A stretch of DNA of 64,000 nt from an uncultured Clostridia bacterium (GTDB taxonomy: Bacteria; Bacillota; Clostridia; TANB77; CAG-508), in the NCBI GenBank assembly GCA_949482135.1, contig CASYFC010000002.1, positions 124,001 to 188,000 on the forward strand, read 5' to 3'. Below, piece by piece: positions 1 through 10,085 of the stretch. Position 1 is the stretch's first letter. Each line of letters starts with the position of its first letter. The notes below the pieces were generated by a model. The model saw nothing but the letters and a program-made list of their open reading frames with translations. It did not search any database and had not been told where the DNA came from. Position numbers and translations under genes: made by a program.

Positions 1-54
1 GGTGTTGATTATATTATTGTTAGACAAAGTGATATTCTTGCAATTGTTGAATAA
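1..54 (+). CDS. groS: Co-chaperonin GroES, C-terminal fragment
   Basis: The first 17 codons before a TAA stop read GVDYIIVRQSDILAIVE, the usual C-terminal strand of the 10-kDa co-chaperonin. The gene enters from beyond the left edge and lies directly upstream of groL, as in nearly all bacterial groESL operons. GroES caps the GroEL chamber during ATP-driven protein folding in the cytoplasm. Only the tail is visible, so nothing can be said about its promoter or a CIRCE operator. Confidence 0.9.
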   Translation, partial: GVDYIIVRQSDILAIVE

Positions 55-113
55 AATTTGATTGATAGCTTCAAATTGCTTTAAATGAATTTTAATTAAT
101 TAATTGTATATAA

Positions 114-1775
<1,662 letters not shown>

Positions 1776-1783
1776 AATAAAAA

Positions 1784-1807
1784 GGAAGCAGAAATGCTTC
1801 TTTTTTT
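1784..1807 (+). terminator. Rho-independent terminator after groEL
   Basis: A GGAAGCA stem, GAAA loop and TGCTTC stem are followed by seven T residues, 10 bp after the groL stop codon. Confidence 0.9.
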
Positions 1808-1816
1808 GTAGAATCA

Positions 1817-1845
1817 TTGAAAAATTATGTAAAGTATATTATAAT
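1817..1845 (+). promoter_or_regulatory. Promoter of the islet gene at 1925 (ATGTAAAG spacer type)
   Basis: TTGAAA at 1817-1822 and TATAAT at 1840-1845 are separated by 17 bp. The spacer contains ATTATGTAAAG, the element that recurs at the same place in other islet promoters of the window. Between promoter and ribosome site, TATCCAT (about 1865) and ATGGATA (about 1890) with inner GAG/CTC can form a leader stem-loop. Confidence 0.75.
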
Positions 1846-1924
1846 TAATTTGTTACTATTATATTATCCATAGAGTTTATAGTAATCTCAATGGATATGC
1901 CTACTAATACAAGGAGGAATATTT

Positions 1925-2389
1925 ATGATTATTCGGACAGTTTTAAGCGTTATTACAATGGTGGCTATGATTACGTCTCAAAGTACAATGGAATTAAATC
2001 TTCTTTCTCAGCCTCAGCATGAAATGCTTCCAAAAGTTGCCTGCATACAAGAGGAAGAAACAGAGGATTATTGTTGTTTTTGTGACAATCGTGAGCTAAC
2101 TACAAGAGAAAAATGTGAAGAACTTTTGTGGAAATGCTTAACAGATGAAAAGAACTGGTTAGATAACGGCGAAATAACAAATGAAACATACCAGTTGCAG
2201 ATAGAACCATTTAATGCAGCTCTGAACTATTTACCGTTTGCTTCAGATGAAGTGGTAGATTGTATGTATAAAGATTTGCTTTTAGCTAATTTAGATTGGC
2301 TGGAAGAAGATAAGGCAGTTGGTTACGAAATTGATGAGGGCTTTTATGATTATATTGTCGAGGAGCTTTCAAGAATGGAAAAAAACTGA
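1925..2389 (+). CDS. Small Cys-containing, possibly exported protein of unknown function
   Basis: A 154-residue product with an uncharged hydrophobic stretch after two N-terminal residues (TVLSVITMVAMIT, about 5-17), which could be a signal peptide or anchor. An acidic body follows with a CCFC cluster near residue 50 and further Cys residues. I do not recognise a family. It has its own promoter, a leader stem-loop, an AAGGAGG ribosome site and a terminator, so it is monocistronic. Its codons are less AT-biased than those of groL and mutL, suggesting a different origin. Coding status is well supported by the expression signals; the function is unknown. Confidence 0.75.
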   Translation: MIIRTVLSVITMVAMITSQSTMELNLLSQPQHEMLPKVACIQEEETEDYCCFCDNRELTTREKCEELLWKCLTDEKNWLDNGEITNETYQLQIEPFNAALNYLPFASDEVVDCMYKDLLLANLDWLEEDKAVGYEIDEGFYDYIVEELSRMEKN

Positions 2390-2420
2390 ACTGGTAGTGA
2401 GGAAAGAATAAGCATAAATA

Positions 2421-2447
2421 AAAAGGAAGCAATCTTGCTTCCTTTTT
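2421..2447. terminator. Bidirectional terminator between convergent genes
   Basis: GGAAGCAA and TTGCTTCC form an 8-bp stem flanked by an A tract on the left and a T tract on the right, so it can end transcription from both the 1925 gene (+) and the small Cys-rich gene (-). Confidence 0.88.
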
Positions 2448-2459
2448 TGCATATTAATA

Positions 2460-2591
2460 TTAGCAGCATCCTCTACCACTATTATTTCCACAACAGCAGA
2501 ATAAGATTATTATAAGGATTATAATCCATAAACATTCATTATCTCCTCCAAATAATCCGCATCCGCAGCCACAACCTCTATTTTCTGGCAT
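2460..2591 (-). CDS. High-cysteine small membrane peptide (43 aa, HCB-type)
   Basis: This minus-strand ORF runs from ATG at 2591 to TAA at 2460. The ribosome site AAAGGAGG lies 9-10 nt upstream of the ATG. The peptide starts MPENRGCGCGCGLFGG, continues with a hydrophobic CLWIIILIIILFCCC segment and ends GRGCC, so nine of 43 residues are Cys. Small Cys-rich single-helix proteins of this kind occur in clostridia, sometimes under the label chorion class high-cysteine protein HCB. The role is unknown; membrane or spore-coat association is possible. The good ribosome site and a terminator directly behind the stop support a real gene. Confidence 0.72.
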   Translation of the reverse strand: MPENRGCGCGCGLFGGDNECLWIIILIIILFCCCGNNSGRGCC

Positions 2592-2678
2592 AACAAAATT
2601 CCTCCTTTAAAATATGTTTTTGCGATTTCTCAATCGCTTTTATGTTATATACTATGAATTTTTGGAAAATTTGTTACT

Positions 2679-2859
2679 AATTATTTTTTTATATACTTTT
2701 TAAAAATTTATTTTAATACTATATAGATAGTTGCTCCAATTCACACTTACTTAATTCATTTTGTAGTTTATGTTACTATATTAAAACAATATTATATACA
2801 TATATGCATTAAGCAAAACAATAAAAAAATATTTTAAAAAGTATACAAAAAAATAATTT
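2679..2859. repeat. Imperfect inverted repeat with about 35-bp arms, possible MITE remnant
   Basis: The left arm 2679-2714 and right arm 2823-2859 are near-perfect inverted copies sharing a core TTATTTTTTT then TATACTTTTTAAAA. They flank about 108 bp without a convincing ORF. The stretch 2592-2990 otherwise holds only the leader of mutL and the upstream region of the small Cys-rich gene. A degenerate miniature element or a large cruciform are both possible; base composition alone makes chance similarity easier. Confidence 0.45.
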
Positions 2860-2923
2860 AATGATATAATTTTCAAAAAGTATAAAATGTGATAAATAGG
2901 CATTAAAATTTTAATTAATGCTT

Positions 2924-2973
2924 GCTCTTTTATCGTAACTTTTAATATCTTTAAAGTAGCGATTTATAAGAGC
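2924..2973 (+). other. Leader stem-loop upstream of mutL
   Basis: GCTCTTTTATCG at 2924-2935 can pair with CGATTTATAAGAGC at 2960-2973 (one bulge), closing just before the GAAAGGGA ribosome site of mutL. It lies within the 5' leader and has no T tract, so it is not a terminator. A regulatory role is inferred only. Confidence 0.4.
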
Positions 2974-2990
2974 TAGAAAGGGATAAAAGT

Positions 2991-5555
2991 ATGGGAAATA
3001 TTGTTCTCTTAGATGATTTAACAATTAATAAAATTGCAGCAGGAGAAGTTATAGAAAGACCTGCATCAGTTGTAAAAGAAATGGTAGAAAACTCTATAGA
3101 TGCTGGGGCAAAAAATATTACTGTTGAAATAAAAAATGGTGGTATTTCATTAATAAAAATTACAGATGATGGATGTGGAATTGCAGAAGACGATATGGAG
3201 ATTGCATTTGAACGTCATGCAACAAGTAAAATTAGAACAGCAGAGGATTTAACAACAGTTAAATCTATGGGGTTTAGAGGAGAGGCTTTAGCAAGTGTTG
3301 CTGCAATTTCTAAAATAGAAATGATTTCAAAAAAAGCAGATGAACAATTTGCACATAAAATTGTTGTTGAAGGTGGAAAAACCATAGAATTTACAGAAGC
3401 CGCTAGAAGTGTTGGAACAACAATAACAGTACAAAATTTATTTTATAATACACCAGTAAGATATAAATTCTTGAAAAAAGATTATACAGAAGCTGGATAT
3501 ATTGAAGATGCTGTTACAAGAATTGCTTTAGTAAATAAAGATATTTCTATAAAATTAATAAGCAACGGAAAAACTATAGTACAGACAAATGGAAACGGTG
3601 ATTTGAAAACTGTAATTTATAGTGTTTATGGAAAAGATATTGCAGCAGAAATAAATGAAATTGAATATGAATATGAAGGAATTAAAGTAACTGGAGTGGT
3701 AGGAAAACCAGTTATTGCAAGAGCTAATAGAAGTAATCAATTATTTTTCTTAAATGGAAGATATATAAAAGATAAAAATTTAACAGCCGCTGGTGATCAA
3801 GCATATAAAGGTATGATTCCAGTTGGTAGATATGGATTTCTTGTTTTAAATTTAGAAATGGATCCAAGTCTTGTCGATGTTAATGTTCATCCAGCAAAGC
3901 TTGAAGTTAGATTTGAGGAAGAATCAAAAGTATTTAAAGCTGTATATCATGCTATAAAATCTAGTCTAGCTCAATCAGAACTTGTAGAAAATATTGAAAG
4001 AGAGACATTAGAAGAAAAAAAATCAGATGAAAGTGAAAATACAAGTACAACTATAAATATATCTGAAAGTTCAGAAACATATAATAAAGAAAATTCTGAA
4101 ATATTGCAAGAGAATAATGAAGACAGAAATGAAGAAAAGAAAAAAGGTATTGCTGGGTTATTTTCTAAAATTATAAAAGAACCAGAAGAGACAGAAGAAG
4201 AATTAAGTAATAATCACCTAGAAGAAATATTTAAGTATAGACAAGCATTAAAAGAAAAAACAAATATAGAAAAAATTACTAATTTAGATAATATTAATAT
4301 AGATGAAAATAGCAGAAAGGCACAAGAATATATTAGTAAATATAAAGCCAATAAATCTAATGAAGATAATGCTGAATCTGTAATGTCTGATATTAATATT
4401 CAAGTAAATGAAAATATCGAAGAATCAAATATAATAAATGATGATGAAGTATCAAAAAAAGTTACTTTAGGAAATACAATAATATCTAGTGAAACAAAAG
4501 AATTAAATATAAATAATAGTAGTAGTGTAATAAAAGATTCAACAACAGTTATGAATTCTACTAAATTAGCTCAAAAAGAGCCAACTCAATCAGTAAATAT
4601 AAATGATGAGAATAAGGTTCTAGAAGAAAACAAAGAAGAAAACGGATATAAACAAGAAGTAGATCAAGTAGAAAAAAATACATCAGGAGAAGATTTTTCA
4701 AAAATAGCTCAGAAATTAATTGAATCAAAAATTAATTTTGATAATACACAAACTATCGATACTGCAAAAGTTAGAGAAGCAATAAAAGAGGAATATGAAA
4801 GTAATCCGGAATTTGACGAAATGTATAAAAAAACATTTGGGGTAGACCCATTTTCAGTTAGAAAAGAAAAAGAACAAGAGAAAAAAGACAAAGAAAAAAT
4901 TAATGTTTCAAATGAATTTGAGTATGCTGGAAATGAAGAAAATATGACTGTTTTTGAAGATAAAGCAGAATTTCCAGAAATACCATATAAGTTTATAGGA
5001 ATTGTATTTAACACATATATAGTTATTGAAATAAAAGATGAGATGTATATAATAGACCAACATGCTGCACATGAAAGAATATTATATGAAAAAGTAAAAA
5101 ATAATTATTATAATGATGGTGAAAAAGATGAACAAATGCTTTTGTTGCCAGATGTAATTTCATTAACACATAAAGAAATGTCTATAGCAAAAGAAAATAT
5201 AGATATGTTTGCAAGAGCTGGATTTTCTTTTGAAGAATTTGGGGATAACACAATAAAATTAATGTCAGTCCCTAGTATGTGCGAAGACATGAATACAAAA
5301 CAATTATTTTTAGATATATTAGATGAAATAGATACAGTTGCAGTTACAGCAAGACAAGAAAAAGAAGATAAATTTATAGCAACAGTTGCTTGTAAAGCAG
5401 CAGTAAAAGGAAAAATGAAATTGGATGAAAAAGAAGTAAAAGCTTTAATGAAAAAACTTTTGGATCTTCCAAATCCATTTACTTGCCCACATGGAAGACC
5501 AACGGCTATAAAAATGACAAATTATGATTTAGAAAGAAAATTTAGAAGGAGCTAA
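2991..5555 (+). CDS. mutL: DNA mismatch repair protein MutL
   Basis: This is the matchmaker and nicking endonuclease of mismatch repair. The GHKL ATPase domain occupies the first ~330 residues, with ENSIDAGA (N box), DDGCGI and GFRGEAL motifs. The C-terminal dimerisation/endonuclease domain carries DQHAAHERILYE near residue 690 and CPHGRP near 832, the metal-binding motifs of nicking-type MutL. At 854 residues it is about 200 longer than usual. The extra length is an acidic Asn/Glu/Lys-rich linker between about 335 and 640 with no clear fold. No mutS is visible upstream. miaA follows 4 bp after the stop, as in many Firmicutes. Confidence 0.97.
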   Translation: MGNIVLLDDLTINKIAAGEVIERPASVVKEMVENSIDAGAKNITVEIKNGGISLIKITDDGCGIAEDDMEIAFERHATSKIRTAEDLTTVKSMGFRGEALASVAAISKIEMISKKADEQFAHKIVVEGGKTIEFTEAARSVGTTITVQNLFYNTPVRYKFLKKDYTEAGYIEDAVTRIALVNKDISIKLISNGKTIVQTNGNGDLKTVIYSVYGKDIAAEINEIEYEYEGIKVTGVVGKPVIARANRSNQLFFLNGRYIKDKNLTAAGDQAYKGMIPVGRYGFLVLNLEMDPSLVDVNVHPAKLEVRFEEESKVFKAVYHAIKSSLAQSELVENIERETLEEKKSDESENTSTTINISESSETYNKENSEILQENNEDRNEEKKKGIAGLFSKIIKEPEETEEELSNNHLEEIFKYRQALKEKTNIEKITNLDNINIDENSRKAQEYISKYKANKSNEDNAESVMSDINIQVNENIEESNIINDDEVSKKVTLGNTIISSETKELNINNSSSVIKDSTTVMNSTKLAQKEPTQSVNINDENKVLEENKEENGYKQEVDQVEKNTSGEDFSKIAQKLIESKINFDNTQTIDTAKVREAIKEEYESNPEFDEMYKKTFGVDPFSVRKEKEQEKKDKEKINVSNEFEYAGNEENMTVFEDKAEFPEIPYKFIGIVFNTYIVIEIKDEMYIIDQHAAHERILYEKVKNNYYNDGEKDEQMLLLPDVISLTHKEMSIAKENIDMFARAGFSFEEFGDNTIKLMSVPSMCEDMNTKQLFLDILDEIDTVAVTARQEKEDKFIATVACKAAVKGKMKLDEKEVKALMKKLLDLPNPFTCPHGRPTAIKMTNYDLERKFRRS

Positions 5556-5559
5556 ATAA

Positions 5560-6477
5560 ATGAAACCTAAAGTTGTAGTTATAGTAGGACCTACTGCATC
5601 TGGAAAAACAGCTTTATCTATTGAACTTGCAAAAAAAATTAATGGAGAGATTATTTCGTCAGATTCAATGCAAATTTATAAAGATATGGATATAGGAACT
5701 GCTAAAGTTACAAAAGAAGAAATGCAAGGAATAAAACATTACTTAGTAGATTTTGTTTCACCTGATTGCAGATATACTGTGTCTGATTTTAAAAGAGATA
5801 GTGAGAATGCAATAAAAGAAATATTACAAAAAGGTAAAATACCAATAGTTGTTGGAGGGACTGGATTATATGTTAATTCATTAATTTATGGAATTGAATA
5901 CCAAGATATGAAATTAGACGAAGAATATAGAAATAAATTAATGGAAATTGCTGAAACAGAAGAAGGACTAAAAAATCTTTATGAAGAGGCTAATAAAATT
6001 GATCCAGAAGCAACTCAAAAAATTAGCTCAAATGATAAAAAAAGAATTGTAAGAATTCTAGAAATATATAAAGCTACTGGAAAAAATAAAACACAGCAAG
6101 AAATTCTTTCGAGACAAAAAGGCGTAGATTATGATTTTAAAGTTTTTGGAATAGATATGGAAAGAAGTAAGCTTTATGAAAGAATAAACTTAAGAGTAGA
6201 TATAATGCTTAAACAAGGTTTAGAAAATGAAGTTAAAAGTCTTATTTCTAAGTATTCAGAATTTCCTACAGCGATGCAAGGACTTGGATATAAAGAAGTA
6301 GTAGAATTTTTTGAAGGAAAAATTTCCCATGAGGAAATGATAGAAAAAATAAAACAAGAATCAAGAAGATATGCAAAAAGACAATTAACATGGTTTAGAA
6401 AAAATAAAGAAACAATATGGTTGGATAGTCAAAATGGAGTAGATAAAAATATTGAAGTTATTTTAGAGGAGTTATAG
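5560..6477 (+). CDS. miaA: tRNA dimethylallyltransferase MiaA
   Basis: A 305-residue protein with the P-loop GPTASGKTALS at residues 9-19 and the family segments SSDSMQIYKDMDIGTAK and GGTGLYVNSLI. MiaA transfers a dimethylallyl group to A37 of tRNAs that read UNN codons. It is in a tight operon with mutL (4-bp gap), and its stop codon overlaps the GTG start of the next gene by 1 nt. Confidence 0.97.
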   Translation: MKPKVVVIVGPTASGKTALSIELAKKINGEIISSDSMQIYKDMDIGTAKVTKEEMQGIKHYLVDFVSPDCRYTVSDFKRDSENAIKEILQKGKIPIVVGGTGLYVNSLIYGIEYQDMKLDEEYRNKLMEIAETEEGLKNLYEEANKIDPEATQKISSNDKKRIVRILEIYKATGKNKTQQEILSRQKGVDYDFKVFGIDMERSKLYERINLRVDIMLKQGLENEVKSLISKYSEFPTAMQGLGYKEVVEFFEGKISHEEMIEKIKQESRRYAKRQLTWFRKNKETIWLDSQNGVDKNIEVILEEL

Positions 6478-7706
6478 TGAAAGAAACACAAAAAAATGGT
6501 AATTTAATAAAGCTAATAATTACTCTGATTTTTATGGTATTTTTCATAGTATTAGTTACAAATGGAACTAAAATATTACAAAAACCTACAGATGTATTTA
6601 TTGTTGCAAATGGATCATTATCTTATGAAGAATTAGCAGAAGGATATATTATAAGAAATGAGACTATACTTCAAGGTGAAAATTACAAAAATGGTATGGT
6701 TCAAATTTTATCAGATGGAGAACGAGCTGCAAAATCAGAAGAGGTTTTTAGATATTATTCTAATAGTGAGGAAAATATTTTAAAACAAATAGCTGAACTT
6801 GATGAAGAAATTAATGAATTAATAGAAACAAGCAATTTGAGTTTAGTTACTAGTGATATTGCAAGTATAGAATCACAAATAGAAAGTACTATTGATTTAA
6901 TGTATGATGTGAACTATTTACAAAAAAATCAGGAGAATAAAAATAAAATTGAAGCATATATATCTAGAAGGACACAAATTACAGGAGTGGCTAGTCCATC
7001 TGATTCATATGTTAGAATTTTAACTGATAAGAGACGTGAATTAGAAAACAGTTTAAAGGCTGGTTCTGAAACTGTAACAGCGCCAAAAAGTGGACTTGCT
7101 TCATATAGAGTAGATGGTTTAGAAGAAACATTAAAGACTGATAATTTTGATTATTTATCTACTGATTTACTCAATAGCTTTGAATTAAAGGTTGGAGCAA
7201 CAATTCCTTTGAGTAATGAAAAAGGAAAGATTGTTGATAACTTTGTTTCATATATTGCAGTTTCAATGAATACCGAAAAAGCATTGTCTAGTAATGTTAA
7301 TGACAAAGTAACAATTAGATTATCTAACTCTAATGAAATAGAAGCAAAAATTGTTTATATAAAAGATGAAGGAAAAGATAGAATTATTGTTTTTGAGATA
7401 TCAGATGATATTGATGAATTATTAGAATATAGAAAAATATCAATAGATATAATTTGGTGGAAATATTCTGGACTAAAAATTAGTAATTCTGCATTAATTG
7501 AAGAGGATGATAAAGTATATGTAGAAAAAAGTAAAGCAGGGTATACTGAAAAAATTCTAATAAAAGTATTAAGACAAAATGATACGTATTCAATTGTTGA
7601 AAATTATGAAGAAGAAGAATTAGTTGAATTAGGATATAATGAAGAACAAATTTCTGAAATTATGGAAAATAAAATAAATTTATATGATGAAATTGTGTTA
7701 CACTAA
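6477..7706 (+). CDS. HlyD-like membrane-fusion family protein upstream of sepF
   Basis: Starts at a GTG overlapping the miaA stop (TAGTG). The 409-residue product has one N-terminal membrane helix (about 12-32), then a predicted extracytoplasmic region with a barrel-sandwich/lipoyl-like start (SYEELAEGYIIRNE), a helical hairpin (about 100-190) and a second beta half. This is the HlyD/periplasmic-adaptor layout. Related proteins commonly sit between miaA and sepF in Clostridia and presumably act at the cell envelope or division site. No partner transporter is adjacent, so an export role is not supported. Confidence 0.7.
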   Translation: MKETQKNGNLIKLIITLIFMVFFIVLVTNGTKILQKPTDVFIVANGSLSYEELAEGYIIRNETILQGENYKNGMVQILSDGERAAKSEEVFRYYSNSEENILKQIAELDEEINELIETSNLSLVTSDIASIESQIESTIDLMYDVNYLQKNQENKNKIEAYISRRTQITGVASPSDSYVRILTDKRRELENSLKAGSETVTAPKSGLASYRVDGLEETLKTDNFDYLSTDLLNSFELKVGATIPLSNEKGKIVDNFVSYIAVSMNTEKALSSNVNDKVTIRLSNSNEIEAKIVYIKDEGKDRIIVFEISDDIDELLEYRKISIDIIWWKYSGLKISNSALIEEDDKVYVEKSKAGYTEKILIKVLRQNDTYSIVENYEEEELVELGYNEEQISEIMENKINLYDEIVLH

Positions 7707-7709
7707 ATC

Positions 7710-7742
7710 ACAAAAAAATTACAAAAAAATTACAAAAAAATT
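7710..7742. repeat. Three perfect tandem copies of an 11-bp unit
   Basis: ACAAAAAAATT is repeated at 7710, 7721 and 7732, directly after the HlyD-like stop codon and about 50 bp before the sepF promoter. No hairpin forms. It is likely a slippage-prone low-complexity repeat. Confidence 0.85.
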
Positions 7743-7791
7743 ACAATAGAATTATTTTTATATAACAATGACTGTAATTTGGAAAAAACGC

Positions 7792-7820
7792 TTGACAATG
7801 GAAAAAAATAGATAGATACT
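7792..7820 (+). promoter_or_regulatory. Probable promoter of sepF-divIVA
   Basis: TTGACA at 7792-7797 with GATACT at 7815-7820 (17-bp spacer), or TACTAT at 7817 with a 19-bp spacer. It lies about 50 bp before the sepF ribosome site AGGAGG. Confidence 0.55.
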
Positions 7821-7872
7821 ATATGTATGTTAAGCTACGAATGAAGAGAAAAAATTAGGAGGTCTGTATAGA

Positions 7873-8346
7873 ATGGCAGGAGCATCATTTAAAAAACTAA
7901 TGAATTATATATTAGGAGATGAAGATACTCAAGAAGAGTATGATGAAGAAGAATATAATGCTGATTACCAAGACGAGTATGAAGCGGAAGAGGAAAATGA
8001 AGGAGAAGCTTTAAGTATCTTTAAAAGAAAAAATAAAGTTGTATCAATGCCTCAACCACAACAAATAAGAATGAAAATATCAAAACCAACTAATTTTGAT
8101 CAAGCAGATGAAATTGTAACTCAACTAAAAGAGAAAAATGCAGTTGTGTTAAATTTGGAGTATGTAAGTAAAGACGTTGCTAGAAGAATAGTTGACGTTG
8201 TTAGTGGTGCTGTAAAAGCTTTAGATGGAAATATTGAAAAAGTATCTAACTCTATATTTGTTATTGCGCCTTATAATTATGATATTATAAATGAAATTTC
8301 TAAGGAGAAAATTGAAAACAGATTTTCAGCATCTTGGATAAAGTAA
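7873..8346 (+). CDS. sepF: Cell division protein SepF
   Basis: A 157-residue protein with an amphipathic N-terminal membrane-binding peptide, an acidic linker (about 18-50), and the SepF core from about 65. The core includes KPTNFDQADEIVTQLKEKNA, the ISKDVARRIVD-like strand/helix and the GAVKALDGNIEKV segment. SepF anchors and organises FtsZ filaments at the division septum. Its ATG follows AGGAGGTCTGTATAGA and it is followed 20 bp later by divIVA, the common Firmicutes order. Confidence 0.95.
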   Translation: MAGASFKKLMNYILGDEDTQEEYDEEEYNADYQDEYEAEEENEGEALSIFKRKNKVVSMPQPQQIRMKISKPTNFDQADEIVTQLKEKNAVVLNLEYVSKDVARRIVDVVSGAVKALDGNIEKVSNSIFVIAPYNYDIINEISKEKIENRFSASWIK

Positions 8347-8365
8347 GAGTTTAGGAGGAATAAAT

Positions 8366-8818
8366 ATGCTAACACCTTTAGATATTGAAAATAAAAGGTT
8401 TTCTAAAAGTATCAAAGGATATAATTTGGATGAAGTAGATGATTTCTTAGATCAACTTACTATAGATTATGAAAAGTTATATAAAGAAAATAATGGACTA
8501 AAAAATCAAGTAGATGATCTTCAAAAAGATTTAGAACATTATAAAAATGTAGAACAAACTCTACAAAACACCTTAATAATGGCTCAGCAAACAGCTGATG
8601 ATATAAGAACAAATGCACAAAGCCGTGCAGACCAAATTATAAGAGATGCTCAAAGCGAAGCTAGAAGAGCTACAGATGAAATTACAAAAGAGGAATTTGA
8701 AATAAGAAAAAGAATTGAAGAATTAAAAAGACAATTGAGTGTTTATAAAGCAAAAATGGAAGCTTTATTAATATCACAATTAGAAATGTTACAAGATAAT
8801 AAAGAAAGTGAAGAATAA
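8366..8818 (+). CDS. divIVA: DivIVA-domain cell-pole/septum protein
   Basis: 150 residues starting MLTPLDIENKRFSKSIKGYN, the DivIVA membrane-binding turn (FSKSIKGYNLDEVDDFLD). A long coiled coil runs from about 30 to the end with Ala-rich AQSRADQIIRDAQSEARR heptads. DivIVA-type scaffolds bind negatively curved membrane at septa and poles. It shares the operon with sepF and is followed by a terminator. Confidence 0.95.
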   Translation: MLTPLDIENKRFSKSIKGYNLDEVDDFLDQLTIDYEKLYKENNGLKNQVDDLQKDLEHYKNVEQTLQNTLIMAQQTADDIRTNAQSRADQIIRDAQSEARRATDEITKEEFEIRKRIEELKRQLSVYKAKMEALLISQLEMLQDNKESEE

Positions 8819-8820
8819 GA

Positions 8821-8848
8821 AGGACCAAAATAGTTTTGGTCTTTTTTT
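8821..8848 (+). terminator. Terminator after divIVA
   Basis: GACCAAAA, TAG loop and TTTTGGTC are followed by a T tract, 3 bp after the divIVA stop. Confidence 0.9.
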
Positions 8849-8957
8849 ACTTTAATAACAAAAGAATTAAGTATGTATTACATTTGTGTTAATCTTATTG
8901 ACTTATAAAATGTATTTGGAATAAAATGTATTATATAATATAGTAGATAGGTGGCTT

Positions 8958-9527
8958 ATGAGAATTATTAGTGGCAGTATGAGAGGAACAAAACTCTATA
9001 CTTTAGAAGGTGAGAATACAAGACCAACTTTGGATAGAGTAAAAGAAGCCCTTTTTAGTAAAATTAATATGATGCTTGAAGATTCAAATGTTCTTGATTT
9101 ATTTTCTGGAAGTGGTGCTTTAGGATTAGAAGCTTTAAGTAGAGGTGCTAAACAAGCTGTTCTATGTGATTCATCTCGCGAAGCAATGAAAATAATAAAA
9201 CAGAATGTAGAAAAAACTAAAACGTCAGATAGTACGTTGTTACTTAATTACGATTATAAAAGAGCTTTAGAAAATTTGCGAAATGGGCAGTTTGATATAA
9301 TTTTTTTAGATCCACCATATAAAACTAATTTTGCAGAAGATGCGATTAAAATTATTTACAATATGAATTTGTTAAAAGAAGACGGATTAATAGTTCTAGA
9401 AACTGATAACAAAGAAAAAGTAATTAAGAATTTAGATACACAGATTATAGAGATAAAAGATTTAAAGAAATACGGAAGAGTATATCTATTATTTTTAAAA
9501 TTTATTTCTAGGAAAGGAATGGAGTAA
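8958..9527 (+). CDS. rsmD: 16S rRNA (guanine-N2)-methyltransferase RsmD
   Basis: 189 residues with the SAM-binding LDLFSGSGALGLEALSRGA segment (residues 46-64) and the catalytic FLDPPY motif near residue 120, both diagnostic of the RsmD family that methylates G966 of 16S rRNA. The N-terminal MRIISGSMRG is also typical. In many clostridia rsmD is followed by coaD; here coaD lies 47 kb away and a coiled-coil gene follows after 3 bp. Confidence 0.95.
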   Translation: MRIISGSMRGTKLYTLEGENTRPTLDRVKEALFSKINMMLEDSNVLDLFSGSGALGLEALSRGAKQAVLCDSSREAMKIIKQNVEKTKTSDSTLLLNYDYKRALENLRNGQFDIIFLDPPYKTNFAEDAIKIIYNMNLLKEDGLIVLETDNKEKVIKNLDTQIIEIKDLKKYGRVYLLFLKFISRKGME

Positions 9528-9530
9528 AGG

Positions 9531-10010
9531 ATGGAAATCTTTACATTACTAGAAACTTTAGAAGATATATTAGAAAGTGGAAAAAATATACCATTTAGCG
9601 ATAAAATTCTTGTTGAAAAAGAACAATTATTAGATATAATTAAAGAAATAAGACTAAAACTACCAGAAGAATTAAAACAAGCAAAATGGATAAAAGAGGA
9701 AAGAGAAAGAATTATAGCAGAAGCTCAAAAAGATGCAGATGATATAGTTAGAGAAGCTGAAAATAGAATAATTTCTATGATTGATGAACATGAAATTACT
9801 AAAAAAGCTTATGATAAGAAAACAGAAATTATTGCAGATGCAAATGAAATGTATAGAGAAATCACAAAAGGTACAAATGATTATGTAGATGGAATTTTAG
9901 CTAATATTGAAAATAATATGCTTGAACTTGGTAAGAGTTTAAATAATGTTGAAATGACAATTCAAAATGCAGTTGAAACAATACAAAATAATAGAAAAGA
10001 ACTTAAATAG
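9531..10010 (+). CDS. Coiled-coil protein, V-type ATPase subunit-like family
   Basis: A 159-residue, almost entirely helical protein with a heptad-rich central region (REAENRIISMIDEHEITKKA) and no membrane segment. Similar small proteins, often labelled ATPase or V-type ATP synthase subunit-like, sit next to rsmD/coaD in Clostridia. The DDIVREAENRI part also resembles DivIVA-like coiled coils. No enzymatic motif is visible. It is translationally close to rsmD (3-bp gap) and is followed by a large stem-loop. Confidence 0.7.
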   Translation: MEIFTLLETLEDILESGKNIPFSDKILVEKEQLLDIIKEIRLKLPEELKQAKWIKEERERIIAEAQKDADDIVREAENRIISMIDEHEITKKAYDKKTEIIADANEMYREITKGTNDYVDGILANIENNMLELGKSLNNVEMTIQNAVETIQNNRKELK

Positions 10011-10017
10011 CAAAAAA

Positions 10018-10060
10018 GCCAGAATCAAAATCAATTAACATTGATTCTGATTGTGGCTTT
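10018..10060 (+). terminator. Large stem-loop between the coiled-coil gene and ftsK
   Basis: AGCCAGAATCAAAATCAA and TTGATTCTGATTGTGGCT pair over about 16 bp with two mismatches and are followed only by TTTAAATGTTTT. It acts as a weak terminator or attenuator ahead of ftsK, whose ribosome site begins 10 bp later. Confidence 0.65.
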
Positions 10061-10085
10061 AAATGTTTTAGGAGGATGTATAACT

